64,000 nt of DNA from Luteipulveratus mongoliensis (GTDB lineage: Bacteria; Actinomycetota; Actinomycetes; Actinomycetales; Dermatophilaceae): positions 2,170,001 to 2,234,000 of the forward strand of contig NZ_CP011112.1 of the NCBI RefSeq assembly GCF_001190945.1. Direction: 5' to 3'. The notes beneath the pieces are model-generated. The model saw nothing but the letters and a program-made list of their open reading frames with translations, was not told where the DNA came from and did not search any database. Each line of letters opens with the position of its first letter. Position 1 is the first letter of the stretch. The translations under genes were made by a program, and so were the position numbers. Positions 8,437-17,089 of this stretch are shown piece by piece.

Positions 8437-9264
8437 ATGGACAGCACGCGGCTGGCGAGCATCTGGTCACAGCGCAAGGTGCTCGACACCCTGGTCCGTC
8501 GGGACCTTCGAGTGCGGTACGCACGGAGCTGGCTGGGCTATCTCTGGACCCTGATCGACCCACTCGCGATGGCGCTGGTCTACTTCTTCGTCTTCGGGAT
8601 CCTGTTCCACCGCTCGACTGGCGACAACGACCTCGTCTTCATCCTCTATCTGCTCGCCGGAATGCTCCCGTGGAACTGGTTCAACAGCTCCCTCAACGAG
8701 ACGGCTCGGGCGCTGTACGCCGAACGCCTGCTCGTGCGCTCGACCAACATCCCGCGCGAGATGTGGGTCATCCGGGTCGTGATCGCGAAGGGCATCGAGT
8801 TCCTGCTCTCACTGCCGGTGCTGGCGTTCTTTGTGGTGCTCGTCCTCGCCGGCGTCAACCTTGGCAAAGGCAATCTGAGCCTTAATGTGCAGCTCCTCGC
8901 CATCATCCCGGCAATCCTGCTGCAGTTCGTGCTGTGCATCGGGATGGGGCTGGTGATGGCGCCCGTCACGGCACTCGTCGACGACTTTGTGCGCATTGTG
9001 CGCATTGTGCTGCGGATGCTGTTCTACTTCACGCCGATCGTCTACTCCATGGCTCTGGTCGACAAGGAGCTGCCGGAGGCGCGCAACATCATGATCTGGA
9101 ACCCACTCGTCGGGATCATGGACATGTGGCGGGTCGGACTGTCCGGCAAGGTCGGCGTCGAGGGCTGGGCCTGGATCACCGCGACCATCGTGTCGTTCGC
9201 GTGGCTGGCGTTCGGGCTCTGGGTGTTCCGCAAGCTGGAGCCGGCAGTGCTGAAGGAGATCTGA
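8437..9264 (+). CDS. wzm: ABC-2 type polysaccharide export permease (Wzm/TagG-like)
   Basis: 275 residues with six membrane helices in the ABC-2 permease pattern. The N-terminal amphipathic segment VLDTLVRRDLRVRYARSWLGYLWTLIDPL is typical of Wzm/TagG/RfbA. It carries a lipid-linked polysaccharide across the membrane together with the ATPase encoded 1 nt downstream. Found with a GT2, an LCP ligase and the pseudaminic acid locus, it is likely the exporter of that wall polymer. A 9-bp tandem duplication (GTGCGCATT twice, from about 8990) lies in the coding sequence and stays in frame (VRI-VRI). Confidence 0.92.
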   Translation: MDSTRLASIWSQRKVLDTLVRRDLRVRYARSWLGYLWTLIDPLAMALVYFFVFGILFHRSTGDNDLVFILYLLAGMLPWNWFNSSLNETARALYAERLLVRSTNIPREMWVIRVVIAKGIEFLLSLPVLAFFVVLVLAGVNLGKGNLSLNVQLLAIIPAILLQFVLCIGMGLVMAPVTALVDDFVRIVRIVLRMLFYFTPIVYSMALVDKELPEARNIMIWNPLVGIMDMWRVGLSGKVGVEGWAWITATIVSFAWLAFGLWVFRKLEPAVLKEI

Positions 9265-9265
9265 C

Positions 9266-10051
9266 GTGACTGACGTGAGCGACTCTGTGGAGTGGCGGAC
9301 CAAGCCCGGCCAGCCGGTGATCACGGTGGACAACCTCGGGATCGAGTTCCTGCGCGGCCGCAAGCGCAAGCTGTCGTTGCGCGAGATGGTCTACCGCGGT
9401 GGCACCAGCCACGACAAGGAGACCTTCTGGGCGCTGCGCAACATCTCGTTCGAGGTGGGTCGCGGCGAGGCCGTGGGTCTGGTCGGCGGCAACGGTGGCG
9501 GCAAGTCGACGCTGCTCAAGATGATCGCCGGCACGCTGCTGCCTGATGAGGGCAAGGCGCAGGTCCGCGAAGGCGTGGCGCCGCTGATCGAGCTGACCGG
9601 CGGCTTCATCGGCGAGCTGTCCGCGCGCGAGAACGTCTACCTCACCGCCGGCCTGCACGGCATGTCCAACGATCAGATCGACGAGCGGTTCGACCAGATC
9701 ATCGACTTCGCCGGTCCGCAGGTCCGCGACGGCGTCGACAAGCCGTTCCGCCACTTCTCCTCAGGTATGCAGGTGCGACTCGGCTTTGCCGTCATCACCT
9801 GTCTCGACGAGCCGATCATCCTGGTCGACGAGGTGCTCGCCGTCGGTGACAAGGGTTTCCGCGAGAAGTGCTACCAGCGGATGGAGGCCCTGCTCGAGCA
9901 GGGCCGCACGCTGTTCCTGGTCTCACACTCCGAGGGCGACCTCAAGCGGTTCTGCACCCGGGGCCTCTATCTCAAGGGCGGCGAGCTCGCCGCAGACGGC
10001 AGCATGGATGACATCCTCGAGCAGTACAACGTCGACATCATGAGCGAGTGA
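9266..10051 (+). CDS. wzt: ABC polysaccharide export ATPase (Wzt/TagH-like, short form)
   Basis: 261 residues. Walker A GGNGGGKST (74-82), signature FSSGMQ (164-169), Walker B IILVDE (184-189), switch His221. The Walker A has Gly where most ABC proteins have Ala (NGAGKS), which still fits GxxxxGK(S/T). There is no C-terminal carbohydrate-binding domain as in O9-type Wzt, so export is probably not chain-end gated; this fits the TagGH type. Starts with GTG one base after the permease stop. Confidence 0.92.
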   Translation: MTDVSDSVEWRTKPGQPVITVDNLGIEFLRGRKRKLSLREMVYRGGTSHDKETFWALRNISFEVGRGEAVGLVGGNGGGKSTLLKMIAGTLLPDEGKAQVREGVAPLIELTGGFIGELSARENVYLTAGLHGMSNDQIDERFDQIIDFAGPQVRDGVDKPFRHFSSGMQVRLGFAVITCLDEPIILVDEVLAVGDKGFREKCYQRMEALLEQGRTLFLVSHSEGDLKRFCTRGLYLKGGELAADGSMDDILEQYNVDIMSE

Positions 10052-10082
10052 CTGAGTCGGACCGCGCCGCCCGCTCGGGTGA

Positions 10083-10721
10083 CTAGGCCAGGTCGACCGT
10101 GAGCTCGGGCTCGGTCTTCTGACGGACCTCGTCCTCGGTCACGCCGGGTGCCAGCTCGCGCAGCACCAGCCCGTCCGGGGTGACGTCGATGACCGCCAGG
10201 TCGGTGATGATCCGCTGCACCACACCCTTGCCGGTGAACGGTAGGGAGCACTCGTTGACGATCTTGTGCGAGCCGTCCTTGGCGACGTGCTCCATCAGCA
10301 CGATGACCTTCTTGGCGCCGTGCACCAGGTCCATCGCACCGCCCATCCCCTTGACCATCTTGCCGGGGATCATCCAGTTGGCGATGTCACCGACCGCCGA
10401 GACCTGCATCGCGCCCAGGATCGCGGCGTCGACCTTGCCGCCGCGGATCATCCCGAACGACGTTGCCGAGTCGAAGATCGACGCGCCACGACGCAGGGTC
10501 ACGGTCTCCTTGCCGGCGTTGATCAGGTCCGGATCTTCTTCGCCAGCAACGGGATACGCGCCGACGCCGAGGATGCCGTTCTCGGACTGCAGCACGAGCT
10601 CGACGTCGTCAGCGACGTAGTTGGGGACCAGCGTCGGCAGGCCGATGCCGAGATTGACGTAGTCGCCGTCGGCGAGCTCCGCCGCCGCGCGGGTGGCCAT
10701 CTGCTCACGAGTCAGAGCCAT
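10083..10721 (-). CDS. scoB: 3-oxoacid CoA-transferase subunit B
   Basis: 212 residues: [14 protein letters not shown] near the N-terminus and SENGILGVG with Glu47, the catalytic residue that forms the glutamyl-CoA thioester. Works with subunit A encoded just upstream (1-nt gap) to move CoA between succinyl-CoA and 3-oxoacids such as acetoacetate or 3-oxoadipate. It is convergent with wzt. In this location it could be plain ketone-body/aromatic catabolism or a source of acetoacetyl-CoA for the acyl cassette at 29-31 kb; the second idea is speculative. Confidence 0.92.
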   Translation of the reverse strand: MALTREQMATRAAAELADGDYVNLGIGLPTLVPNYVADDVELVLQSENGILGVGAYPVAGEEDPDLINAGKETVTLRRGASIFDSATSFGMIRGGKVDAAILGAMQVSAVGDIANWMIPGKMVKGMGGAMDLVHGAKKVIVLMEHVAKDGSHKIVNECSLPFTGKGVVQRIITDLAVIDVTPDGLVLRELAPGVTEDEVRQKTEPELTVDLA

Positions 10722-10722
10722 G

Positions 10723-11508
10723 TCAGCCCTCCTGCTGGGGTGCCGGTCGGGTGGTCACGCGCTCGATGCGCTTGTCAGCGGCCTGCTCGGGCGTCAACGC
10801 GAGCACGCGCTGCACGTAGATGCCAGGCAGATGGATCTCGTCCGGGTCGAGCTCGCCGGGCTCGACCAGCTCCTCCACCTCGGCGATGCTGACCTGACCC
10901 GACATCGCGCACAGCGGGTTGAAGTTGCGCGTGCTCGTGCGGAAGACGAGGTTGCCGTGGCGGTCGCCCTTCCAAGCACGGACCAGACCGAAGTCGGTCA
11001 CGATGGCCTCTTCGAGGACGTACTCACGGGACTGGTCGCCCATGGTGAGGGTGCGGGTCTCCTTGGGCTCGGACGCCTTCGTCACTGAGCCGTCGCTGCC
11101 GTAGCGCAGCGGCATGCCGCCCTCGGCCACCTGGGTGCCGACGCCCGTCGCGGTGAAGAACGCCGGAATGCCTGCTCCACCGGCACGCAGCTTTTCGGCC
11201 AGGGTGCCCTGCGGCGTGAGATGCACCTCGAGCTCGCCGTCGAGATACTGCCGCGCGAACTCCTTGTTCTCACCGACGTACGACGCCGTGATCTTGGCAA
11301 TCCGCTTGTCCTGCAAGAGGATTCCGAGACCCCAGCCATCGACGCCACAGTTGTTGGAGACGACCTGCAGGTCGGTGGCACCGGACTCGTGGATCGCGCG
11401 GATCAGCACGCTGGGGATGCCACAGAGTCCGAACCCACCGACAGCCAGGGAGGATCCGTTCTGGATCCCCTCGATGGCCTGCTCGGCGCTTGAGACGACT
11501 TTGTCCAT
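10723..11508 (-). CDS. scoA: 3-oxoacid CoA-transferase subunit A
   Basis: 261 residues with the subunit-A start [31 protein letters not shown] and the [15 protein letters not shown] motif. Forms the heteromeric CoA-transferase with the downstream subunit B. The pair is cotranscribed. Substrate preference (acetoacetate versus 3-oxoadipate) cannot be set from sequence alone. Confidence 0.92.
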   Translation of the reverse strand: MDKVVSSAEQAIEGIQNGSSLAVGGFGLCGIPSVLIRAIHESGATDLQVVSNNCGVDGWGLGILLQDKRIAKITASYVGENKEFARQYLDGELEVHLTPQGTLAEKLRAGGAGIPAFFTATGVGTQVAEGGMPLRYGSDGSVTKASEPKETRTLTMGDQSREYVLEEAIVTDFGLVRAWKGDRHGNLVFRTSTRNFNPLCAMSGQVSIAEVEELVEPGELDPDEIHLPGIYVQRVLALTPEQAADKRIERVTTRPAPQQEG

Positions 11509-11551
11509 GAGCGCGACTGTATCGGCGCCGAGCCGAGGCCCGTGGCGCGGG

Positions 11552-12262
11552 TCACACCGGCGGCGAGGCCGTCCGGGTCACTCCTTCGGTGGTCAGACGG
11601 GCATCGAGCCGTGCCTGATCGGGCTCGCGCACGAGCACCACCGAGCCGTCGTCGGCCCAGGTCGCGAGGGTCTCGCGGAGCACCTGCTCGAGGTCACCCG
11701 TGACGTACGCCCTTCGCCCAGCCTCGTCGCTCGCCACGGCGACGAGGTCGGCGTACGACGTCTCACCCGTGGCCGACCGCAGCGCGACGTCCGTGGATGC
11801 GGGCTCGCCGTGCGGGGTGAGCTGGTCGCCGTAGGTCGCGAGCTCGTGCGCCTCATCGATCGCCCCAGCCGGGACAGACTGGTCAGCGCGTCGCGCAAGG
11901 GCGGCGAGGGTGACGACCACCTGCTCGGCCGACGAGGACGCAGACGGTGATGTGGTCACGACGACCTCGGCCTCCGGGTCTGCGACGACGGAGACCGTCG
12001 CCCCGACCGACCAGGCCGCCAGCGCCCAGTAGAGCGTGCGCCAGTGGTGTGCCGGCAAGTCCAGCACGACCACGCCGCCGGGCTCGACATCGAGCTCGTC
12101 CTGCAGCAGGTTGCCGGCCTTGGCGACCCAGTTGGCTAGCACCTTGGCCGACAGCTCGATGCGTTCGCCCTGGGTCGGTCCGGGCGCGTCGTCGTAGTAG
12201 GTGACGCGAGGTCGGGTCGCGTCCCGGCGCAGCATCGCGAGGAGCACTCCGGACGGGGTCAT
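11552..12262 (-). CDS. TIGR03089 family protein (AMP-binding-domain fragment)
   Basis: 236 residues resembling an N-terminal fragment of acyl-CoA synthetases without the P-loop or the C-terminal lid (LLAMLRRDATRPRVTYYDD, ELSAKVLANWVAKAGNLLQDEL). This family is actinobacterial, is usually encoded beside an LCP gene (compare Rv3267/Rv3268), and has no known function. Here about 4.4 kb of export and CoA-transferase genes separates it from the LCP gene. Its start overlaps the end of the PseF-fusion gene by 4 nt, so it is translated with the nonulosonate operon. Confidence 0.8.
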   Translation of the reverse strand: MTPSGVLLAMLRRDATRPRVTYYDDAPGPTQGERIELSAKVLANWVAKAGNLLQDELDVEPGGVVVLDLPAHHWRTLYWALAAWSVGATVSVVADPEAEVVVTTSPSASSSAEQVVVTLAALARRADQSVPAGAIDEAHELATYGDQLTPHGEPASTDVALRSATGETSYADLVAVASDEAGRRAYVTGDLEQVLRETLATWADDGSVVLVREPDQARLDARLTTEGVTRTASPPV

Positions 12263-13770
12263 GCACGCACCTTGGAGAGGGCATCGTGCACCTGCTGGAC
12301 CTCAGCGGGGGAGAGGGGCTCGCGCGCCGCCAGGTCGGCGTTGCGGCGTACCTCTTGGTCGCTGTGGCAGCCGATCACGGCCGAGGTGATCACGTCATGG
12401 CCGAGGACGTACGCGAGGCACAGGTCGTCGACTCCGTCGCGGCCCAGGTCGTCCGCCAGCGACGCCAGCACCTTGGCTGCCGGATGGTCAGCGAGGAGCG
12501 CGCCCCCGTCGTACGTCCGGTAGGTCGCGACGACGACCTTGGCCGATCGCAGGGCTCGCTCAGTCTCTTCGGGGAGAGCCTGCAGCACGTTGAACGGCAT
12601 CTCGAGGTAGCCGATCTCGCCCAGTGCCAACGCTTTTGGGACTTCATCAAGTGAGGAGACCGAGACGCCGAGGCGTCCGACCTCGCCCGTCGCGTGGTAC
12701 TTGCGCAGTCGCGCCCACGCCTTGTCGCCCGCGTCTCCCGGGCCTGCCAGCACGGCTGCGGCCACGCTGCGGCGACCGAGCTCGGCGAAGGTGCGTTCGA
12801 GGCTCGCCTCGACCGCGAGCGCCTCACCGGCCTCGAGTGGGCGGAGGCGGCTGATGTAGCCCAGCCGCCGGGTCAGCTGCGGCTCGATGCCAGCGCGCAG
12901 GACTCGCTCCGCGCGTCCGTCGGCCCGGCCCACCTCGACGTGCGTGACGCCCCGAACGACCGCGGTGTCCAGCAGGGTGCGGACCTCGGCTGCGTCCGGA
13001 GCGTGGTCACCGGAGAGATGCGCACCGCCGACCACGAAGGCGCTCTGGCGCAGCTCGGAGGTGTCGCGGGTACGCACCGTCGGACCCTGCTCGGCGATGT
13101 CGCCGGAGAGGGCGTCCATGAAGTCGGTCCACGGCACAGCGACCGGGTCCTCGACGTGCGCGAACAACCGGCTCACCCGGTCGAAGTCGCTGAGGTTGTC
13201 CACGGTGCAGCGGTAGCGGGCCGGCTCGCCCGGGTTGGCCTTCGGCGCGAAGAGCAGCTCACCGAGCGTGCGGCGCAGCCACGGCGTGACGTGCTCACGG
13301 TCGTAGGGGTCCTGGGTGGACTCCGAGGCGCGGCGCAGGTCGCCGACCCAGAACCCTTCTGCGCCCAGGCCTTCGGGGACGACGTCGATGTCGACGCGGC
13401 CGTACGCGTGGCCTGACTCGTCCATCGCGGCGAGCAGCTCATCGACGACGTCGGCGTCCATGACCGGGTTGTCGCCGGTGAGGCGGACGACGCGGTCGGT
13501 CGGGTCGAGATCTTCGGTCGCCTGCACGAAGCGGCCCAGGACGTCGTCGAGCGCACCGCGGACGACGCGGATCCCGACGTGCTCCAGGTGCTCGGCGATG
13601 CGGGTGTCGTAGTGCTCGTCGCTGGTCGCCACGACCACCTCGTGGCCGCTGCGTGACGCGCGGCGGGCGACCAGCTCGATGAGCGGCATACCGGCGACGG
13701 CCATCAGGGCCTTGCCGGGCAGGCGTGAGGAGTTGAGTCGTGACTGGATCACGACGCGGGTGCGTGGCAC
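12259..13770 (-). CDS. pseF: PseF-type cytidylyltransferase fused to an aldo/keto-reductase-like domain
   Basis: 503 residues. The N-terminal ~220 match SpsF/PseF/NeuA-type CMP-sugar synthetases: QSRLNSSRLPGKAL at 9-22 (CTP binding), RLTGDNPVMD near 95 and DPYDREHVTPW. They would activate pseudaminic acid to CMP-Pse. Residues about 235-503 form an aldo/keto-reductase-like barrel, but the usual DTAxxYGxSE is replaced by VEVGRADGRAE, so the catalytic Asp and Tyr appear to be missing. GTG at 13770, 9 nt after GGAGG, is chosen because the cytidylyltransferase motif starts at once. It is the third gene after pseG and a membrane protein. The reductase domain may be structural, or may use another chemistry. 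Confidence 0.82.
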   Translation of the reverse strand: MPRTRVVIQSRLNSSRLPGKALMAVAGMPLIELVARRASRSGHEVVVATSDEHYDTRIAEHLEHVGIRVVRGALDDVLGRFVQATEDLDPTDRVVRLTGDNPVMDADVVDELLAAMDESGHAYGRVDIDVVPEGLGAEGFWVGDLRRASESTQDPYDREHVTPWLRRTLGELLFAPKANPGEPARYRCTVDNLSDFDRVSRLFAHVEDPVAVPWTDFMDALSGDIAEQGPTVRTRDTSELRQSAFVVGGAHLSGDHAPDAAEVRTLLDTAVVRGVTHVEVGRADGRAERVLRAGIEPQLTRRLGYISRLRPLEAGEALAVEASLERTFAELGRRSVAAAVLAGPGDAGDKAWARLRKYHATGEVGRLGVSVSSLDEVPKALALGEIGYLEMPFNVLQALPEETERALRSAKVVVATYRTYDGGALLADHPAAKVLASLADDLGRDGVDDLCLAYVLGHDVITSAVIGCHSDQEVRRNADLAAREPLSPAEVQQVHDALSKVRA

Positions 13771-13813
13771 CGGAGTGACCTCCGCGGGGAGGGGATGGGC
13801 GGACCTGGGCAGG

Positions 13814-15955
13814 CTACCCGCGCAGCTCGTACACCGCGGCTTCGCCCGCGCTGATCTTGAGCCGGGCCAGCGAGCGCAGCCGTGGGCTGACCGGGCCGGC
13901 CCGCGTGTCGGCGACCAGCCAGCGGACACCGTCGGCGTACATCCGCTTGAGGACGTCAGCGGTCGGGGCCGTGAACGCGGCGTCGTTGCGTCGCAACCGC
14001 TCCGGGTCGTAGAACGGCTGACGGACGTACGGCAGCCCGTCCTTTCCGTGCATCGCGCGGGCCTCGTCGGTGTAGGCCCAGCCCTCGACGTACGCCGCCC
14101 GCTCGCCGAGACCGGTCACCCAGAACGAGCGGGTGTCGCAGTGAGGGGTGGGCGCGATCCCGCGGCAGTGCACGTTGGTCGCGACCAGGTCGTCTCGCGG
14201 CGTATGGGCGCGCAGCCAGCCAGTCACTGTGACCTCACCAGACGTGAGGTGGTGGCGTGGCTCGTCGCGCAGCAGCTCGCTGATGGTGTGGCTGGAGGTC
14301 TGTACGCCGGTCGGCACGACCGCGGCGGCCAGAACTCCGATCACGGCGAGGGTCGCGAGGCCTGGGCGTCGCAGCGCCCAGAGCGCGCCGAGGACGACCA
14401 CGATCAGGCAGACGGCGAGGGAGAGCCGGAGAACGGTGTGGGCGCTCGAGGTCGGGCCCGCGACGAGTCGTACGCCACCCCACGCGGCCAGGCCCGCGGC
14501 GGCTGCCAGCGCGGCGTCGCGCGCGCCGGGCGGTCGGCGCTCGAGCAGGTGCACCGCGCCCCAGGCGCTGAGCACGGCCCACAGCGGCACAACCCCGCGG
14601 AGGAAGTAGACCTGAGAGCCGGACGGGTGCACCAAGATCAGCACCACGGCGAAACCGGCGGTGAACGCTCCCGCGATGAACCACAGCGTCGGGTCGCGGC
14701 GCGGCAGGCTGAGCGCGCCGATCGCGTGGGCGTGCTGCGCCAGCATGAGTACGGCCACGGCCACGCCCAGCAGGACGAGGGCCGGTCCCGACAGATGCGC
14801 GCTGGTGTACGCCGGCAGGTGCCTGGCCGTACCTCCCACCTCGAGCTCCGACCCGCCTCCGCCACCGGCGAACCACGGGATGCTCACGGCCATGACGAGG
14901 GTGGCGAGGCCGAGCGCCAGCGCGGTCGGACGCCTGGCCGGTGTCCGCCAGGTCGCGACGAGCGCCACGGCGAGGCCGCCGACCAACGTCGGGAGGATGG
15001 AGCTCTTCGCGCCCGAGCACGCCGCCAGCATCAGGACCAGCAGCAGCCAGCCGCGACCGCTCGTCCGGCCGCGCAACGTGTCGATGAGCAGCCAGGCCGA
15101 CAGCAGCATCATCGAGTGTCCGAGTACCTCCGTCGGCGAGGCCGCAGACAGGGCGTCCACGCCGACACCAGGGACGGACAGGATCGGCGTGAGTGCTGCC
15201 GGTGCGAGCAGCAGCCCGCAGGCCAGCACCCCGGCCCAGGGACGCCGGCTGAGGTGGACGGTGAGGAGATAGACCAGGGCCAGCGTGACGGCGTACACCG
15301 GGAGGTACCAGAGGCGGGCGCTCACGGTGATCAGGTCGACCTTGGACACGAGGGAGTCCGCGGCCGTGTGAGCGCTGGAGAACCAGTGGTAGCGCAGCAC
15401 CTCGCCGCTGGCCTGCGGGACCTGCGGCGGCGCCGAGCGGGTCGCCTCGGCGTTGATCGACAGCTGCCAGTAGAGATCGGGCGGCCACATGCCGGTGCGC
15501 CTCGGCAGGGGAGTGCTCTCGAAGACGTTGGCGCAGACGCGGGCGAGGCCAAGGCTGTACGCCACGAGCAACCCCCACGCGGGGCCGACCGGCAGGCGCT
15601 CGTCGTAGGGCTTGAGGTGCAGACGCTGCCGCAGCCCCGGAACCGCGCTGAAGACCGCGAGCACGAGGAGCGGATAGGTCGCGAGCCAGTCACCCAGGCC
15701 GAGGGCGACGTACGCGGCCCAGGCCAGAAGTCGTACGGCCACACCGACAGCGAACGCCGGCGCCACCTCGGCCAGCAGGTGCGCCGGCCGGGACCGCAGG
15801 GCGCGGTGGACGAGCACGCCGGGGAGCAGGACCGACCAGAGGGACGCGAGCGCGAATCGTGTGGTGTCCCAGACGGATACGCCGTAGATCGCGAGGACGA
15901 TCACTGTCCCGGCGACCGCGACGAGCGCGGGCAGCCAGCCCCGAAGTCGGCTCAC
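13814..15955 (-). CDS. large polytopic membrane protein, possible GT-C-type glycosyltransferase
   Basis: 713 residues with about 14 hydrophobic helices in residues 1 to about 560 and a soluble C-terminal part of about 150 residues (DDLVATNVHCRG...GERAAYVEGW...). A loop with WPPDLYWQLS and YHWFSSAH (about 160-200) follows the first helices, where GT-C enzymes carry acidic catalytic residues. I do not recognise a named family. The start is the GTG at 15955, which overlaps the pseG stop. It may use a polyprenyl-phosphate sugar outside the membrane to decorate the polymer; the alternative is a polymerase or ligase. Confidence 0.75.
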   Translation of the reverse strand: MSRLRGWLPALVAVAGTVIVLAIYGVSVWDTTRFALASLWSVLLPGVLVHRALRSRPAHLLAEVAPAFAVGVAVRLLAWAAYVALGLGDWLATYPLLVLAVFSAVPGLRQRLHLKPYDERLPVGPAWGLLVAYSLGLARVCANVFESTPLPRRTGMWPPDLYWQLSINAEATRSAPPQVPQASGEVLRYHWFSSAHTAADSLVSKVDLITVSARLWYLPVYAVTLALVYLLTVHLSRRPWAGVLACGLLLAPAALTPILSVPGVGVDALSAASPTEVLGHSMMLLSAWLLIDTLRGRTSGRGWLLLVLMLAACSGAKSSILPTLVGGLAVALVATWRTPARRPTALALGLATLVMAVSIPWFAGGGGGSELEVGGTARHLPAYTSAHLSGPALVLLGVAVAVLMLAQHAHAIGALSLPRRDPTLWFIAGAFTAGFAVVLILVHPSGSQVYFLRGVVPLWAVLSAWGAVHLLERRPPGARDAALAAAAGLAAWGGVRLVAGPTSSAHTVLRLSLAVCLIVVVLGALWALRRPGLATLAVIGVLAAAVVPTGVQTSSHTISELLRDEPRHHLTSGEVTVTGWLRAHTPRDDLVATNVHCRGIAPTPHCDTRSFWVTGLGERAAYVEGWAYTDEARAMHGKDGLPYVRQPFYDPERLRRNDAAFTAPTADVLKRMYADGVRWLVADTRAGPVSPRLRSLARLKISAGEAAVYELRG

Positions 15956-16998
15956 CGGGGCAGCCGAGCGAGCAACGCATCGGCCACGCGCGTGCGGCCC
16001 TGGCCGTCGACGAGCCGCTGCCCGAGCGCCGCGAGATCTGCACGCCGGTCGCCGTCGGTCAGCACGGAACGCAGCTCCGCCACAGCGGCGGCGCGAGCGG
16101 CATCGTCGGTGCGCAGCTCGTCCAGCACGCCGACGGGCGCGACGACGCCCTCGCCGACCGTCGCGGTGTAGCCCTGACGTTGGTTGTCGACGACGCACAC
16201 GACGCCAGTCGGCACGCCTAGGCACAGCAGCTCCCACACCGAAGACCCGGAGGCGCTCACCGCGACGTCGCTCTCGGCCGCCAGTGCAGCCAGGTCGGAG
16301 ACGGGGTCGAGCACCTCGAGCGACTGGCCGGCGCCGGGGGAGAGTCCGGCGAGCGTCGTACGGACCTCCTCGCGGGCCGCGATCACCGTCACCTGGACAG
16401 GCACCTCAGTTGCGAGCACGAGGGGTACGACGGTCGCGGCGGCCGCGTAAGGATCAGTCCCGCCGAACACGGCGAGCAGGCGGGGCGGGTCGTGGGCCGG
16501 GACGGGCTCGACGCGGCGACGGGTGAGGACGGTGTCGCGGAACAGCGCGTAGTCCAGGCCGGCGAGCGCCGCGGCACCTGGCGGCAGGTCGGCGCGAGGT
16601 GTCGCGCGGAGGTTCTGGTCGACGTACAGATCGGCCTCCTGGCCGGCGCCGAACTCGGCGTCGACCATGGCGAGCACCACGAGCCCGGCAGTGCGCAGGG
16701 CGGCTCCCGTCTCAGAAGGCAGGTGGTAGCCGTCGAGGACGACGGCCACGGCCGCCAGCGCAGTGACCTGCTCGGCCACCTGTGCGGGGTCCTCCTGCGC
16801 TGGGAGAACGGGGATCCCGCGGTCGCGGACGAGCTGCTCGACCCATGTGATGCCGCCCAGGTCGCCCACGAGCGAGACGGCGACGCCGCGGGCCTGGAGC
16901 TCCTCGGCCAGTGCCAGGCTGCGGATGAGGTGACCGACACCGAATGTGGGGTGTGCGTCGCACCGCAGGACCACGCGCGTCTGGGGAGGTTCATCCAT
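15952..16998 (-). CDS. pseG: PseG: UDP-2,4-diacetamido-2,4,6-trideoxy-beta-L-altropyranose hydrolase
   Basis: 348 residues of GT-B fold. FGVGHLIRSLALAEEL carries His23 in the position of the catalytic His of PseG; RCDA precedes it. The C-terminal half has FGGTDPYAA and ASGSSVWELLCLGVP, the UDP-binding glycine/Glu region. It removes UDP from the PseH product to give the free hexose for PseI. SpsG homologues look similar, but the presence of PseB, C, H and I decides the call. Leaderless: TACGAT lies 6 nt before the ATG. First gene of its operon, divergent from pseB. Confidence 0.88.
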   Translation of the reverse strand: MDEPPQTRVVLRCDAHPTFGVGHLIRSLALAEELQARGVAVSLVGDLGGITWVEQLVRDRGIPVLPAQEDPAQVAEQVTALAAVAVVLDGYHLPSETGAALRTAGLVVLAMVDAEFGAGQEADLYVDQNLRATPRADLPPGAAALAGLDYALFRDTVLTRRRVEPVPAHDPPRLLAVFGGTDPYAAAATVVPLVLATEVPVQVTVIAAREEVRTTLAGLSPGAGQSLEVLDPVSDLAALAAESDVAVSASGSSVWELLCLGVPTGVVCVVDNQRQGYTATVGEGVVAPVGVLDELRTDDAARAAAVAELRSVLTDGDRRADLAALGQRLVDGQGRTRVADALLARLPR

Positions 16999-17004
16999 GC
17001 CCGA

Positions 17005-17029
17005 ATCGTAGGGTTGTGGCTGATAACCT
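17005..17029. promoter_or_regulatory. divergent promoters of pseG (-) and pseB (+)
   Basis: Minus strand: TACGAT (17005-17010), 6 nt before the pseG ATG. Plus strand: extended -10 TGA-TAACCT (17021-17029) for pseB, giving a leader of about 55 nt. The two transcripts start within roughly 40 bp of each other, so one regulator could act on both. Confidence 0.55.
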
Positions 17030-17089
17030 CTGCGATGGCCTGCACCGCTGACGGCGGGCCCAGATCACATCACCACTGGGAGAAGTTGA

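Noticed and set aside
8990-9010. 9-bp tandem duplication in the Wzm gene
   Set aside because: In frame, within a helix-loop region, and only two copies; ordinary coding sequence.
9485-9512. Non-standard Walker A (GGNGGGKST) in Wzt
   Set aside because: Still fits GxxxxGK(S/T), and all other ABC motifs are intact, so no loss of function is implied.
13679-16171. 830-codon open frame on the plus strand opposite the membrane protein and pseG
   Set aside because: Composition is Arg/Gly/His/Asp-rich without any family motif, and it mirrors the reading frame of the real minus-strand genes; an antisense shadow typical of high-GC DNA.
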